In this document: one piece after another, positions 23,482 through 32,727 of the stretch
How positions within the stretch are numbered: the stretch's first letter is position 1
How the letters are laid out: every line of letters begins with the position of its first letter
DNA from: Bacteroidia bacterium
Lineage (GTDB): Bacteria > Bacteroidota > Bacteroidia > Bacteroidales > VadinHA17
Direction of reading: 5' to 3'
Length of the DNA stretch: 64,000 nt
Assembly (NCBI GenBank): GCA_026391215.1
Contig: JAPLDX010000090.1
Coordinates: forward strand, 38,599-102,598
Position numbers and translations under genes: made by a program
Notes under the pieces: generated by a model
Seen by the model: only the letters and a program-made list of their open reading frames with translations
What the model was told of the DNA's origin: nothing
Databases searched by the model: none

Positions 23482-25839
23482 ATGAACAGGGCAACTATTT
23501 TATTATTGTTCATTTTAATTAATCATGTTATTTATTCTCAGGATCTGACTCAAAACATCAGAGGGAAAGTGGTTGATTCCCAAACCGAAGCTCCGCTGTT
23601 TGGCGCTGTATTAATAATCAGAAATTCAGATCCGGTACTGGGTACCAGGACTGATGTTGACGGGAATTTTGTGATTGAAAAAGTACCTGTCGGAAGACAG
23701 ACTGTTGAGGTGAGCCATATTGGCTATTTGTCATATGCCATGGAGAATATTTTTATCACCTCAAACAAGGAGACATACCTGAATTTAAAACTCGAAGAAT
23801 CAGTAACTTCATTGAGTGAGGTATTAATAACGAGTAAGCTGAAGAAGGATCAGCCGTTAAATCAGAATGCTGCAGTATCTGCCAGGACATTTTCAATAGA
23901 AGAAACCGAAAAGTATTCCGGAAGTATAGGCGATCCAGCAAGGATGGCTTCGAATTTCGCAGGAATAGCCACTATCTGCGACCAGCGAAATGATATTGTA
24001 ATTCGCGGAAATTCCCCTCTTGGAGTGTTGTGGCGGCTGGATGGAATTGATATACCAAATCCAAATCATTTTTCATCCTTTGGCGCAAGCGGAGGTCCGA
24101 TAAGTATTTTGAATAATAATCTTCTCACCAATTCCGATTTTTTCACGGGTGCTTTCCCGGCAGAATATGGGAATGCCCTTAGCGGGGTTTTCGATCTCAA
24201 AATGCGGTCAGCAAGCAACCTGAAATACGAATTTGTCACCCAGGTTGGAATGAATGGTTTTGAAATCGGTGCTGAAGGCCCTATAATAAATAACAAATCT
24301 TCCTTTCTGATAAATTACAGATACTCAACGCTTGCCATTGTTGATGCAATGGGCTTTAAGGTAGGAATAGATGCTATCCCTTACTATCAGGATGCTTCAT
24401 TTAAAATTACTTCAAATAATACAAAATTCGGGAAATTCTCACTTATAGGGATAGGCGGTTACAGCTATGACCATGAGTTTGACTCTAAGAAAGACACATC
24501 GCAGCTTAAAAACGGAAGCGGAGAAGATTTTACCTTCGGATCGGGAATGGGATCAGTCGGATTAATTCATAAGCTGCTGATTAATAACAGAATCAATATC
24601 GAAAACATAATCAGCCTTTCATATACAATAAGCCACATTTCTGAAGATAATTTTACCATCCAGGATCCGGTACCTGCAATATATTACCGTCAGAAATCGG
24701 ATGAGAAAGGCATTAATTTTTCAACAAATATCCGGTATAAGCCGGATCCAAGAAACGCATTCCAGGCTGGCATTAGTTTTCAGATGCTCAAATTTCAATT
24801 CGCCGATAGCGTAAAATCCGGAAATGATTTTATAGTAAACCTCGACCAGAAAGGAACTTATGATCTTTTGAAATCTTTTGTTCAATGGCAGCATAAATTC
24901 TCTGATAATTTACTCGTTTACAGCGGATTCAATTTTATGCTTTTTACGTTTAACAACAAATCTTCTGCTGAGCCGAGGCTTGGGCTGAAGTGGAGTTTTA
25001 ATCCAAGACATTCTGTAAATATAGGATTCGGATTACACAGCCAGCTTATTCCCCGGATGTTTTATGTAGTTGAAAGTGAAATAAATCCTGGCGAATATGA
25101 TCCGATGAATCAGAAACTTGGCTTCTCGAAAAGCCTGCATTCAGTTATTGGCTACAACTTTCTGATATCAGAGAATCTGCGATTGAAATTTGAAACATAT
25201 TTTCAGCATTTGTATGAAATCCCCGTAAAGAAAGGGAATCCAGTTTATTCAATCATAAACTTTGGCGATAGTTATTTTGACCAGCTCCCGATCATTGATA
25301 GTCTCGTAAATAAAGGGACAGGTAAAAATTACGGAATAGAATTAACCCTGGAAAAATTCCTCGATAAAGGTTATTATGCTCTTTTTACAGGGTCCCTGTT
25401 CGAATCAAAATATAAAGGCTATGATGGTATTGAAAGAAATAGTGCCTTCAACGGAAATTTCATACTTAATACCCTTGCCGGGAAGGAATTTAAAATTGGG
25501 AAATACAATTATCTCAGCCTGAATTTTAAAGTAACCTATGCAGGGAGCCTGAGATATGTGCCATATGATATTGAACAAATCGCGACAGACTATTATGTGA
25601 GGCATTTTGACTGGAGCAGGGCTTATCAGGACCGCAGAAAGGACTATTTCAGGCTTAATGGACGTTTTGGATATAAGCTTATCAAAGAGAAATTCAGTGC
25701 CGAACTTGCTATTGATTTTATGAATATGACAAATCACAAGGATATCTTTACAGAATATTTTAATTCAAAAACCGGAGAAATGGAATACTCTTATCAGTTT
25801 CCTTTCCTGCCAATCGGATTTCTAAGGTTTCAGTTTTAA
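23482..25839 (+). CDS. TonB-dependent receptor with carboxypeptidase-regulatory-like N-domain
   Basis: The protein has 785 residues with a signal peptide (LLLFILINHVIYSQ). Residues about 25-110 are a CarboxypepD_reg-like domain (IRGKVVDSQTEAPLFGAVL, VPVGRQTVEVSHIGY). A plug follows (DIVIRGNSPLGVLWRLDG, FTGAFPAEYGNALSGVFD), then a 22-strand-type barrel ending PIGFLRFQF. There is no SusD partner, and the length is shorter than SusC (about 1,000), so this is a non-SusC transporter for a siderophore, peptide or similar compact substrate. The sigma factor upstream is a possible regulator, but a terminator lies between them. Confidence 0.9.
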   Translation: MNRATILLLFILINHVIYSQDLTQNIRGKVVDSQTEAPLFGAVLIIRNSDPVLGTRTDVDGNFVIEKVPVGRQTVEVSHIGYLSYAMENIFITSNKETYLNLKLEESVTSLSEVLITSKLKKDQPLNQNAAVSARTFSIEETEKYSGSIGDPARMASNFAGIATICDQRNDIVIRGNSPLGVLWRLDGIDIPNPNHFSSFGASGGPISILNNNLLTNSDFFTGAFPAEYGNALSGVFDLKMRSASNLKYEFVTQVGMNGFEIGAEGPIINNKSSFLINYRYSTLAIVDAMGFKVGIDAIPYYQDASFKITSNNTKFGKFSLIGIGGYSYDHEFDSKKDTSQLKNGSGEDFTFGSGMGSVGLIHKLLINNRINIENIISLSYTISHISEDNFTIQDPVPAIYYRQKSDEKGINFSTNIRYKPDPRNAFQAGISFQMLKFQFADSVKSGNDFIVNLDQKGTYDLLKSFVQWQHKFSDNLLVYSGFNFMLFTFNNKSSAEPRLGLKWSFNPRHSVNIGFGLHSQLIPRMFYVVESEINPGEYDPMNQKLGFSKSLHSVIGYNFLISENLRLKFETYFQHLYEIPVKKGNPVYSIINFGDSYFDQLPIIDSLVNKGTGKNYGIELTLEKFLDKGYYALFTGSLFESKYKGYDGIERNSAFNGNFILNTLAGKEFKIGKYNYLSLNFKVTYAGSLRYVPYDIEQIATDYYVRHFDWSRAYQDRRKDYFRLNGRFGYKLIKEKFSAELAIDFMNMTNHKDIFTEYFNSKTGEMEYSYQFPFLPIGFLRFQF

Positions 25840-25863
25840 GCTTGTGAAATGACAATCTTTTGA

Positions 25864-25882
25864 CAAAAACTAATAGTTTTTG
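25864..25882. repeat. 8-bp inverted repeat after the TonB-dependent receptor
   Basis: CAAAAACT (25864-25871) pairs with AGTTTTTG (25875-25882) across AAT. It may be a weak terminator for the receptor gene or an operator for the SiaC-like gene 60 bp downstream. No T-run follows. Confidence 0.35.
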
Positions 25883-25941
25883 ACGAATGGCTGTTTATTT
25901 TTCAAAAAATATCTCACTTTTGCATAATATTTCTTCCCGTT

Positions 25942-26400
25942 ATGGCAGAAACGAAGAATTTACTGGTAGAAGGAACCTCAAAGACCCCACAGATTGATCT
26001 TAATCAATATACCGGAGAACTGATATTATCCGGCAGGTCAATTCCCGAGAATGTGGCCAAAATCTATGACCCTGTCCTGGCCTGGATCGGAGAATATATA
26101 AAATCCCCGCACAAGACTACTAATCTTCGTCTTAATCTCGAATATTTCAATACTGCATCATCAATATGGATTGCCAAGATAATAAAGATTCTAAGTACCA
26201 TAGATAAGCCGGATTATGTCTTTTTCATCCACCTGTACATTGATATTGAAGATACGGACACCCTGGACCAGGATGATATAAAAGGCATTATGGGTTCCCT
26301 GATAGATAATATCAGCGAACCGTTACTGAGTGTAGGTATCAGGATCTATGGCCTTGATGAGAATGGCAAGATCGTCAAGGAATCACAGATATTTATCTGA
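25942..26400 (+). CDS. SiaC-family (DUF1987) regulatory phosphoprotein
   Basis: The protein has 152 cytosolic residues. The family signature is clear: TPQIDLNQYTGELILSGRSIPEN, then LRLNLEYFNTASS, where the Thr/Ser region corresponds to the phosphorylated site of SiaC. In Pseudomonas SiaC is phosphorylated by SiaB, dephosphorylated by the PP2C SiaA, and controls an output enzyme in biofilm formation. No SiaB is adjacent here. A SpoIIE/PP2C phosphatase with SiaA-like layout is at 59914. The next gene, a GT39 membrane transferase, starts 91 bp away with its own possible promoter, so functional linkage to surface glycans is only suggestive. Confidence 0.87.
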   Translation: MAETKNLLVEGTSKTPQIDLNQYTGELILSGRSIPENVAKIYDPVLAWIGEYIKSPHKTTNLRLNLEYFNTASSIWIAKIIKILSTIDKPDYVFFIHLYIDIEDTDTLDQDDIKGIMGSLIDNISEPLLSVGIRIYGLDENGKIVKESQIFI

Positions 26401-26452
26401 TCAATTCCCTTTCAGAAATACCTTCATACTTTTTTTCTTACAGGTTTTAAAG

Positions 26453-26460
26453 TACCTTTA
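26453..26460 (+). promoter_or_regulatory. possible -7 promoter element (TACCTTTA)
   Basis: TACCTTTA matches TAnnTTTG at seven of eight positions, counting n as free, and lies 31 bp before the GT39 start. A -33 element is not obvious. Confidence 0.25.
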
Positions 26461-26491
26461 TTAGCCCGTTACTATAAACAGGGTTTTCAAA

Positions 26492-27925
26492 ATGGAAAGT
26501 GGCTATAAAGGCTTTAAAGGAACATATTTTTACATCGCTGTTGCAGGGATCTTCCTGATAATCATTAGCCCTTCATTGCTTTCTGAGGGTATGTTTATGG
26601 ATGGCATGATGTACGCTACAATGTCGAAGAATCTGGCAAACGGACTGGGGACTTTCTGGCAATCACATTTTTCGGAAATAATATTCCCTTCATTTATTAA
26701 CCATCCGCCCCTGGCAATAGGACTGGAAAGCACTTTTTTCAGAATTTTTGGCGACAGCAGGTTTGTTGAGCGGTTTTATTCTCTTTTTGCAATACTGCTG
26801 ACAGGTTTAATAATAGTAAAAATCTGGAAATCGCTGGGCAGGAAATCATCTACAGGCTGGCTGCCCCTGCTTTTCTGGATCGCAATGCCTTCAGTCACGT
26901 GGGCTTCCGTAAATAATATGCTGGAAAATACAATGGGGATATTTATATGTCTTTCAGTCTTATTTTTCATTAAAAGCCAGAAAAACAACAGGATACTTTT
27001 TCTCTTCCTGAGTGGATTCATGCTGTCTTTTGGTTTTCTGACAAAGGGTTTTGTTACATTTTTTCCTCTTTCTTTCCCATTCTTCTATTGGTTGTTTACA
27101 AGGAAATGCACATTCTGGTCTGTAGTAAGCGATACACTATTAATTCTGTTTTCATCAGCACTCCCGTTGGTCCTGTTGTTTTTATTTATCCCGGGATACA
27201 GAGAAACCCTGCCTGACTATCTTACTGTAACATTTGGACTTATTGCTAATGAAGCAACAAAAGCCTCACGGTTTTATATTGTCTTCAGGCTTTTAATGGA
27301 ATTGCTGCCTCTTTTGGGGATGATCATGATATTCCTACTCTATTGCCGGAAAAAGAAACTTCCTTTAAACCAGTTAAGTAGTAACCTTCATCTTGCCTCT
27401 TCGTTTCTTTGTCTGGGATTATCCGGTGTTCTTCCAATAATGATAACCAGGGTTCAAAGCGGGTACTACCTGCTGACAAGTTTGCCTTTCTTTGCTATTT
27501 CGCTGAGCCTGATGATCATACCACATGTTGAAACATTGATGGAAAGGATAAATTCTAATCCATTTTACTATAAGCTTTTAACAATCTCAGGAATAACTTT
27601 GCTCTCAACAGGAATAATCCTGTCTGTCTGTTTTTCGGGACATATAAACAGGAATAAGGATATGATTAAAGATATGAGAGTTATTACAGCTGAGCTGCCA
27701 GAAGGCATCACTGTAAATATTTTGCCCGACATGTGGACCGATTGGAATCTTCATACTTGCTATGCCAGGTATAAGAACATAAGTCTTGACCCTGATTTGA
27801 ATAACAAGCACGGATATCTGCTCATAAGGAATTCATTAAATTCCGACACTCTTAATAATGGATTTGAGAAAATTGAACTTAAAACAACAGAATTTGAATT
27901 ATTCAGAAGAAAGATGCCTGAATAG
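26492..27925 (+). CDS. GT39/ArnT-like membrane glycosyltransferase
   Basis: The protein has 477 residues and about 10-12 transmembrane helices. The first periplasmic loop contains MFMDGMMYATMSKNL, which corresponds to the Asp-containing loop-1 motif of PMT/ArnT-type (GT-C) enzymes. HPPLAIGLES follows, as in dolichyl/undecaprenyl-phosphate sugar transferases. Such enzymes use polyprenyl-phosphate sugars to glycosylate lipids or proteins outside the membrane. The SDR (23 bp later) and DPM1-like GT2 genes downstream fit as makers of a nucleotide sugar and of the polyprenyl-P-sugar donor. The acceptor is unknown. Confidence 0.82.
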   Translation: MESGYKGFKGTYFYIAVAGIFLIIISPSLLSEGMFMDGMMYATMSKNLANGLGTFWQSHFSEIIFPSFINHPPLAIGLESTFFRIFGDSRFVERFYSLFAILLTGLIIVKIWKSLGRKSSTGWLPLLFWIAMPSVTWASVNNMLENTMGIFICLSVLFFIKSQKNNRILFLFLSGFMLSFGFLTKGFVTFFPLSFPFFYWLFTRKCTFWSVVSDTLLILFSSALPLVLLFLFIPGYRETLPDYLTVTFGLIANEATKASRFYIVFRLLMELLPLLGMIMIFLLYCRKKKLPLNQLSSNLHLASSFLCLGLSGVLPIMITRVQSGYYLLTSLPFFAISLSLMIIPHVETLMERINSNPFYYKLLTISGITLLSTGIILSVCFSGHINRNKDMIKDMRVITAELPEGITVNILPDMWTDWNLHTCYARYKNISLDPDLNNKHGYLLIRNSLNSDTLNNGFEKIELKTTEFELFRRKMPE

Positions 27926-27948
27926 CAAAATAAACTAATCATATTGAT

Positions 27949-28914
27949 ATGAGGATACTTATAACAGGAGTTGCTGGGTTCATAGGATCTAATCTTGCCG
28001 GTAAATTGCTTGAGGCAGGATATGAAGTGATTGGCGTTGATAATTTCAGCTTTGGATTTGAGAGGAATATCAGCAGATTCAGGAAATTAAATAAGTTTAC
28101 TTTTATTGAAGGGGATATCAGGGATTCGAACTGTCTTAAAAATCATAAATCAGATGTGATTGTACATCTTGCTTCCCAGAAGATCCCGCGATATACAAAC
28201 GCATTCCGGACATTGGATGATAATAATAATACCCTTCAGAAAATTGTTCAAAAATGTATCTCTGATAAATCCAGGATAATCTATGCATCCACTTCCGATG
28301 TGTATGGCAAGAATACGAAACTTCCATTTTCTGAAACTTCGGACCTTGTTCTCGGACCTACAACAATAAAGAGGTGGGCATATGCAATATCGAAAATCTA
28401 TGGAGAACAGTATATTATTGCGAGCCATGAGGAATTTGGATTGGATTATACAATTGGGAGATTTTTCGGAGCCTACGGTCCAAACCAGAATCCAACATGG
28501 TGGGGTGGTCCTCAGTCTGTTTTCATAAACAAAGCCCTTCAGAAAGAAGAGATGGAAATTCATGGCGACGGCAGTCAGACCAGGACATTCACATATGTTG
28601 AAGATACTGTTAACGCTGTCACCCGATTTATTTCTGATCCAAAATCTGATAACCAGATCTTTAATGTCGGGGCCACTCAAGAATGTGAGATTTCGATCAT
28701 CGATCTGGCCAGACTTATATGGAAGCAAATAAATGGAGATAAATTAAATCCCCGGTTAAAGTTTATTCCCTATTCTGATTTTGGCAAATATGAAGATGTA
28801 ATGGCAAGGATCCCTGATATAAGCAAATTAAAGGAGTTTTTTAATTTTGAGCCTGCCTGGTCACTGGAAGAAGGCTTAAAGAAAACAATCGCCTGGCAGC
28901 GTGAAATAAAATGA
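27949..28914 (+). CDS. NAD-dependent nucleotide-sugar epimerase/dehydratase (extended SDR)
   Basis: The protein has 321 residues. The NAD-binding motif is ITGVAGFIGSNL; the Ser/Thr active-site region is IYASTSDVYG, with the YxxxK catalytic pair in YAISK. GRFFGAYGPNQ and TFTYVEDTVNA are typical of UDP-/GDP-sugar 4-epimerases and dehydratases. It overlaps the GT2 gene by 4 bp (ATGA), so the two are translationally coupled, and it follows the GT39 gene. It probably makes the sugar nucleotide used by this three-gene module. The exact sugar cannot be read from sequence. Confidence 0.88.
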   Translation: MRILITGVAGFIGSNLAGKLLEAGYEVIGVDNFSFGFERNISRFRKLNKFTFIEGDIRDSNCLKNHKSDVIVHLASQKIPRYTNAFRTLDDNNNTLQKIVQKCISDKSRIIYASTSDVYGKNTKLPFSETSDLVLGPTTIKRWAYAISKIYGEQYIIASHEEFGLDYTIGRFFGAYGPNQNPTWWGGPQSVFINKALQKEEMEIHGDGSQTRTFTYVEDTVNAVTRFISDPKSDNQIFNVGATQECEISIIDLARLIWKQINGDKLNPRLKFIPYSDFGKYEDVMARIPDISKLKEFFNFEPAWSLEEGLKKTIAWQREIK

Positions 28915-29645
28915 ATCTGTATTTCCTTATACCGGTATTCAACGAATCTGTTAATCTGGATTTATTATCAGAAAGCCTTCAAAAGGTGCTTCCGGAGAAA
29001 AAAAAATTCTACCTCTTTGTTGATGATAAATCCACAGATGACACCATCAGGAAAATTCACGCCTTATTTCAATCAAAACCTTATCATATTATTGAAAAAG
29101 AAAAAAACCAGGGGCCGGGTGATTCTTTTAATCTTGGATTTGAATGGATACTGGAACATTCTGAGGATGACAGGGATCTGATTATAACTCTTGAAGCGGA
29201 CAATACTTCCGATATTGATCTTTTACCAACTATGATTAGTATTTCAGGATTAAACTACAGTCTGGTTCTTGCATCTGTCTATGTACAGGGCGGTGGATTT
29301 GAAAAGTCTTCGTTTTTAAGGAAGCTCATATCCTTTTTTGCCAATATTTTTCTACGTCTTATCTTTAATATCAAAGTTCAGACTTTAAGCTCTTTTTACA
29401 GGGTATATCAGATAAGCTTAATTAAAAGGATCAGGCAAAATTACACTTCAATAATTTCAGAAAAAGGATTTGTCTGCATGTTTGAGATACTATTAAAAGC
29501 AATCCGGTCAGATGCAAGTATTATCGAAGTACCCATGATACTTAAATCTCAGAAACGAAAGGATAAATCCAAAATGAGGATCCTTAAGACTATGGGTCAG
29601 TATATCGGATATGTATTTAAGCTGGGATTCAAAGGTATCAGTTAG
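28911..29645 (+). CDS. GT2 family glycosyltransferase, polyprenyl-phosphate sugar synthase-like
   Basis: The protein has 244 residues. The GT-A fold starts FLIPVFNESVNLDLL, with FVDDKSTDDT for the nucleotide site and LEADNTSD as the metal-binding D-x-D variant. It is similar in size to DPM1-like polyprenyl-phosphate mannose/glucose synthases and has no long C-terminal transmembrane domain. Together with GT39 (acceptor transferase) and the SDR it forms a lipid-linked sugar module. Donor and acceptor are inferred from neighbours only. Confidence 0.82.
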   Translation: MNLYFLIPVFNESVNLDLLSESLQKVLPEKKKFYLFVDDKSTDDTIRKIHALFQSKPYHIIEKEKNQGPGDSFNLGFEWILEHSEDDRDLIITLEADNTSDIDLLPTMISISGLNYSLVLASVYVQGGGFEKSSFLRKLISFFANIFLRLIFNIKVQTLSSFYRVYQISLIKRIRQNYTSIISEKGFVCMFEILLKAIRSDASIIEVPMILKSQKRKDKSKMRILKTMGQYIGYVFKLGFKGIS

Positions 29646-29779
29646 AATTATACCAGTAGAGCTTCTTATATAGGAATTCATTGACAATTTTCTTACAATT
29701 TGTAATCAAATCCCGCAGATTATTAATCTTTAAGGATTGGATAACTTATTTATTTCACTTGAATGTGCAGCTGATTAAT

Positions 29780-29808
29780 GTTGAATTAATTATAATCACC
29801 TAATTTTG
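29780..29808 (+). promoter_or_regulatory. probable promoter of the YaiO/GT2 exopolysaccharide operon
   Basis: TAATTTTG at 29801-29808 matches the Bacteroidota -7 consensus TAnnTTTG exactly. GTTG at 29780-29783, with a 17-nt spacer, is a fair -33 element. The operon's first start codon is at 29856. The 210-bp gap from 29646 to 29855 holds nothing else recognisable. Confidence 0.45.
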
Positions 29809-29855
29809 AATAATAAAACAGGATTATATTTCACAGATTTTAATATATCCATTTT

Positions 29856-30230
29856 ATGTTGAAAGATAATTTAAGTATTTATATTATCTCAGAAGATCTT
29901 GTATTTATCAGGTTAATCGAACTATTATTCAATAATAAATTACCTGAACCTCAAATTGAAAGAATATCCTCATTTATTGAGCTGAAAAAAAAGCAGTTCA
30001 ATCGACCTCCAGATATAATTATACTGGATGATTTTATAATCGGAGCAGCCAGCGTTGAAGTAATAACATTCTTAAGGTTTAATAGAAGACTGGAATGTCC
30101 AGTTTATTTTTTCTGTGAAAGTGTTTCGGATCTTGTAATTAAAGCAATAGAGAGAGGAGCTAATCATTACTATACAAAACCATTTAAGCCCCTGTCAGTT
30201 GTTGATGAAATTGTCGACAACCTGAAATAA
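29856..30230 (+). CDS. receiver-like (CheY-type) single-domain protein
   Basis: The protein has 124 residues and one receiver-like domain: IYIISEDLVFIRLIELLF at the first strand/helix, IIILDDF around the putative phosphoacceptor Asp, and YYTKPFKP with the conserved Lys-Pro. The usual acidic pair after strand 1 is only partly kept (SED), so it may be poorly phosphorylated or a pseudo-receiver. It heads a tight operon with an outer-membrane YaiO protein, a HEAT protein, a GT2 synthase and hemerythrin, so it may gate polysaccharide synthesis by protein contact. It is 3 bp upstream of the YaiO gene. Confidence 0.75.
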   Translation: MLKDNLSIYIISEDLVFIRLIELLFNNKLPEPQIERISSFIELKKKQFNRPPDIIILDDFIIGAASVEVITFLRFNRRLECPVYFFCESVSDLVIKAIERGANHYYTKPFKPLSVVDEIVDNLK

Positions 30231-30233
30231 TAA

Positions 30234-31496
30234 ATGAAAAAACTATCGCCCTTGAAACAAAAATTTTACATAATTACCACCGTTCAGCTTTTATTGACAC
30301 TTAATCTTTTTTCGCAGGTTAATGCGGATTCTTTATTCAGGATCGCTATTGAGCAATCCCGAAAAAATGATTATGAAGGCGCGCTTCTGAATGCAAAACG
30401 AGTATTAGGTATCAATCCTTCAAGGTGTGATGTTTATGTTTTTATTGCCAATGTTTTTGCATGGCAAAAGAATAGCGACTCGTCAAAACACTACATAAAT
30501 AAAGCCTATAATTTAAATCCTCGCAGTTCTGAATTATATGATGCCTGGCTAAATGTATTATTATGGAACGGAGAATATGATGAACTTCTGATAACGACAG
30601 ATATTGCAGTTAGCAATGGCTATAATAATGATTACAATATCCTGATCAAGAGACTGATTGCTTATAAATACCTTGGAGAATACTCAAAAGCTTCAGAGCT
30701 GTTCGCGGACAGTGAAAATAAGATTTTACTGGAGTTAGTCCAGATTAAGAATCTGTATCGCGAAATACTATTACAACAAAAACAGAACATTCTGACAGCC
30801 TATTATTCTCTTGATTATCTTCCTGAGAATAATCCTGCGGCGCAGCACATGGCCTTTATTGATTATGCATTTAAGATAAAACAAAACAGCCTGCTTCTAA
30901 GATTGAATTATGCCAACAGATTTACCAAAAATGACCTGCAGGTGGAATCAGATTATTATCATATGTTAAAAAACAGCAGGTATTTCTATTTAAACTATGG
31001 TTATTCACTATATTATGATCTATTCCCAAAACACAGAGCAGGGCTGGAATACTATTCCTCGCTGAAGAAAGGTTTTGAGGCTTCGCTTGGAGGCAGATAT
31101 TTGTATTTTCCTGATTCTCATATAGGTATAATAACCGGTTCTGTAGCAAAGTACATAAATTCAATCTGGATCTCCCTAAGACCTTATTACGCTTTTGCTA
31201 AACCGGGAAATTCTGTCGCACTGATAGCTGATGTCCGCATATACGGGAAGCTTCCCCTCTCCTATTGGAACCTGGAACTGGGTTATGGTAATTCTCCGGA
31301 TGAAAGATTCATACTAAATCAGACGGATAATTATTTCCAGCTGGACTCTTACCGTTTCAAGCTGGGCAAAAACCTGTTGATAGGAAAGGCCGACGAATTA
31401 AAGATATCAGCAGGTTATGCATATGAGGAATTTGTAACTGATGATTACATTAACCGGTATATCATGCAAATAATTTACAGACACAGGATAAAATGA
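30234..31496 (+). CDS. YaiO-family outer-membrane protein with N-terminal TPRs
   Basis: The protein has 420 residues with a signal peptide (IITTVQLLLTLNLFSQ). Residues about 25-170 are TPR-like (ALLNAKRVLGINPSRCDVYVFIANVFAWQ is longer than quoted here only in part; SSKHYINKAYNLNPRSSELY). The C-terminal half is a beta-barrel of the YaiO type (YFYLNYGYSLYYDLFPKHR, GLEYYSSLKKGFEASLGGRY), ending IMQIIYRHRIK. This layout resembles the TPR-plus-porin design of exopolysaccharide exporters such as PgaA, AlgK/AlgE and BcsC. In E. coli yaiO lies next to a GT2 gene, as here. Direct export of polymer is an inference. Confidence 0.82.
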   Translation: MKKLSPLKQKFYIITTVQLLLTLNLFSQVNADSLFRIAIEQSRKNDYEGALLNAKRVLGINPSRCDVYVFIANVFAWQKNSDSSKHYINKAYNLNPRSSELYDAWLNVLLWNGEYDELLITTDIAVSNGYNNDYNILIKRLIAYKYLGEYSKASELFADSENKILLELVQIKNLYREILLQQKQNILTAYYSLDYLPENNPAAQHMAFIDYAFKIKQNSLLLRLNYANRFTKNDLQVESDYYHMLKNSRYFYLNYGYSLYYDLFPKHRAGLEYYSSLKKGFEASLGGRYLYFPDSHIGIITGSVAKYINSIWISLRPYYAFAKPGNSVALIADVRIYGKLPLSYWNLELGYGNSPDERFILNQTDNYFQLDSYRFKLGKNLLIGKADELKISAGYAYEEFVTDDYINRYIMQIIYRHRIK

Positions 31497-32722
31497 AATA
31501 TGTGATTATAAATAATCTGCGTTATTACCTTCCCAGAATAATTATTCTTCTCATCTGTTTATTCTTGTTTTATTTTGTCTATCATCTTTCCTTTTATCAT
31601 ATACACATAGGGGGAAACAATATCTATAATCATTTATACCCTTTCGAAAGTAAGACAGAATGGTGGTTTTACGTTCTTGTGTATATTATTATCATTTCAG
31701 TCTTAAGTGTATTTGTGCTGCTTTTATTGAGTTTCTATTTCGATTATAAAGGCAGCAGGTCTGGGGCGATAAACAGAAAGTATGAATTGATATTTTCTGA
31801 AAAAATTATCGGGTACATATATTCTGACCGTTTAAAAGAATCCGGCTTGACAAAGGAACCTGGCAGTTTCTTAAAGAAGAAATTAAGGAACAAACTGGTG
31901 ATTGTGTCTTTTTTCTCCGTAATTATCAGGATCCAGGAGATTATTGATGAAGACCTGAGCGATAAATTCAAATTACTATTCGGGCAACTTGGGCTTGAAA
32001 AGAAAATCAAATGGTTCCTTCAATCCAGAAAAATGAGCGAAAAGATCATTGCACTTCAGATAATTTCCTGTCTGAAAATAAAGGGATACAGGAAGATAAT
32101 CGTAGAATACGCAGGAAGTAGAAATTATGTATTACGTACAGTTGCCATGTCAACGCTCATAAGGCTGTCAAAGACGGATCATCTTAATGTAATGTTGGAG
32201 CATGAGCATTATATTTCAAAGATGGATATCAATGTAATCATTAATGAAGTTGAAAAGAATAGGAAAGCCGATATTGAATACCTAAGTCTGATTAGATCCA
32301 AATCCCCTCGTATTATTGCTATCGGGCTACTGCTGATTCAGGTCAGGAATAAAGCCGAATACAAGGAAATGATCAGGCCACTGCTTGAAATCAATGATGC
32401 ATTCCTTCATGAGGTAGCATGGGAAGCTTTCGCCTTCTTTGCAGGAACGGACGAGGATTTAAAATTTATGATTGAAAGATTCGATAGCGAGACTTTCAAT
32501 TATAAGAAACTGATATTAAAGTCTTTAACCTCTTTTAAACAAAATACAGAAATATCTGATTTTGTAGACAGGGTAATAAAAAATGAGAGCATTCTATTAA
32601 AGATTGAAGCACTCACGATCCTTTTTGCAAACAATGTGGAGCGTTTCCTTTCTTATAAAGGATCCGACGACAGGAATATTGCTGCTGCATATAATGAACT
32701 GGTTGATTTGAACTTAGGCTAA
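31493..32722 (+). CDS. membrane-anchored HEAT-repeat protein of the YaiO/GT2 operon
   Basis: The protein has 409 residues. Two N-terminal transmembrane segments (about residues 14-34 and 60-84) flank a short periplasmic loop. The rest is a cytosolic helical solenoid with HEAT-like repeats (VLRTVAMSTLIRLSK, SPRIIAIGLLLIQVRN, FLHEVAWEAFAFFAG, ILLKIEALTILFANN). It overlaps the YaiO gene by 4 bp and precedes the GT2 synthase by 5 bp. A scaffold that couples the inner-membrane synthase to regulatory proteins is plausible. No enzymatic motif is present and the family has no function I can name. Confidence 0.7.
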   Translation: MKYVIINNLRYYLPRIIILLICLFLFYFVYHLSFYHIHIGGNNIYNHLYPFESKTEWWFYVLVYIIIISVLSVFVLLLLSFYFDYKGSRSGAINRKYELIFSEKIIGYIYSDRLKESGLTKEPGSFLKKKLRNKLVIVSFFSVIIRIQEIIDEDLSDKFKLLFGQLGLEKKIKWFLQSRKMSEKIIALQIISCLKIKGYRKIIVEYAGSRNYVLRTVAMSTLIRLSKTDHLNVMLEHEHYISKMDINVIINEVEKNRKADIEYLSLIRSKSPRIIAIGLLLIQVRNKAEYKEMIRPLLEINDAFLHEVAWEAFAFFAGTDEDLKFMIERFDSETFNYKKLILKSLTSFKQNTEISDFVDRVIKNESILLKIEALTILFANNVERFLSYKGSDDRNIAAAYNELVDLNLG

Positions 32723-32727
32723 ATGAT

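Noticed and set aside
23482-25839. SusC of a polysaccharide utilisation locus
   Set aside because: The receptor is about 785 residues and has no SusD gene next to it, so it fits a non-Sus TonB-dependent receptor better.
29646-29855. tRNA or riboswitch in the spacer before the exopolysaccharide operon
   Set aside because: No cloverleaf or known aptamer pattern could be found; only promoter-like elements were recognised.
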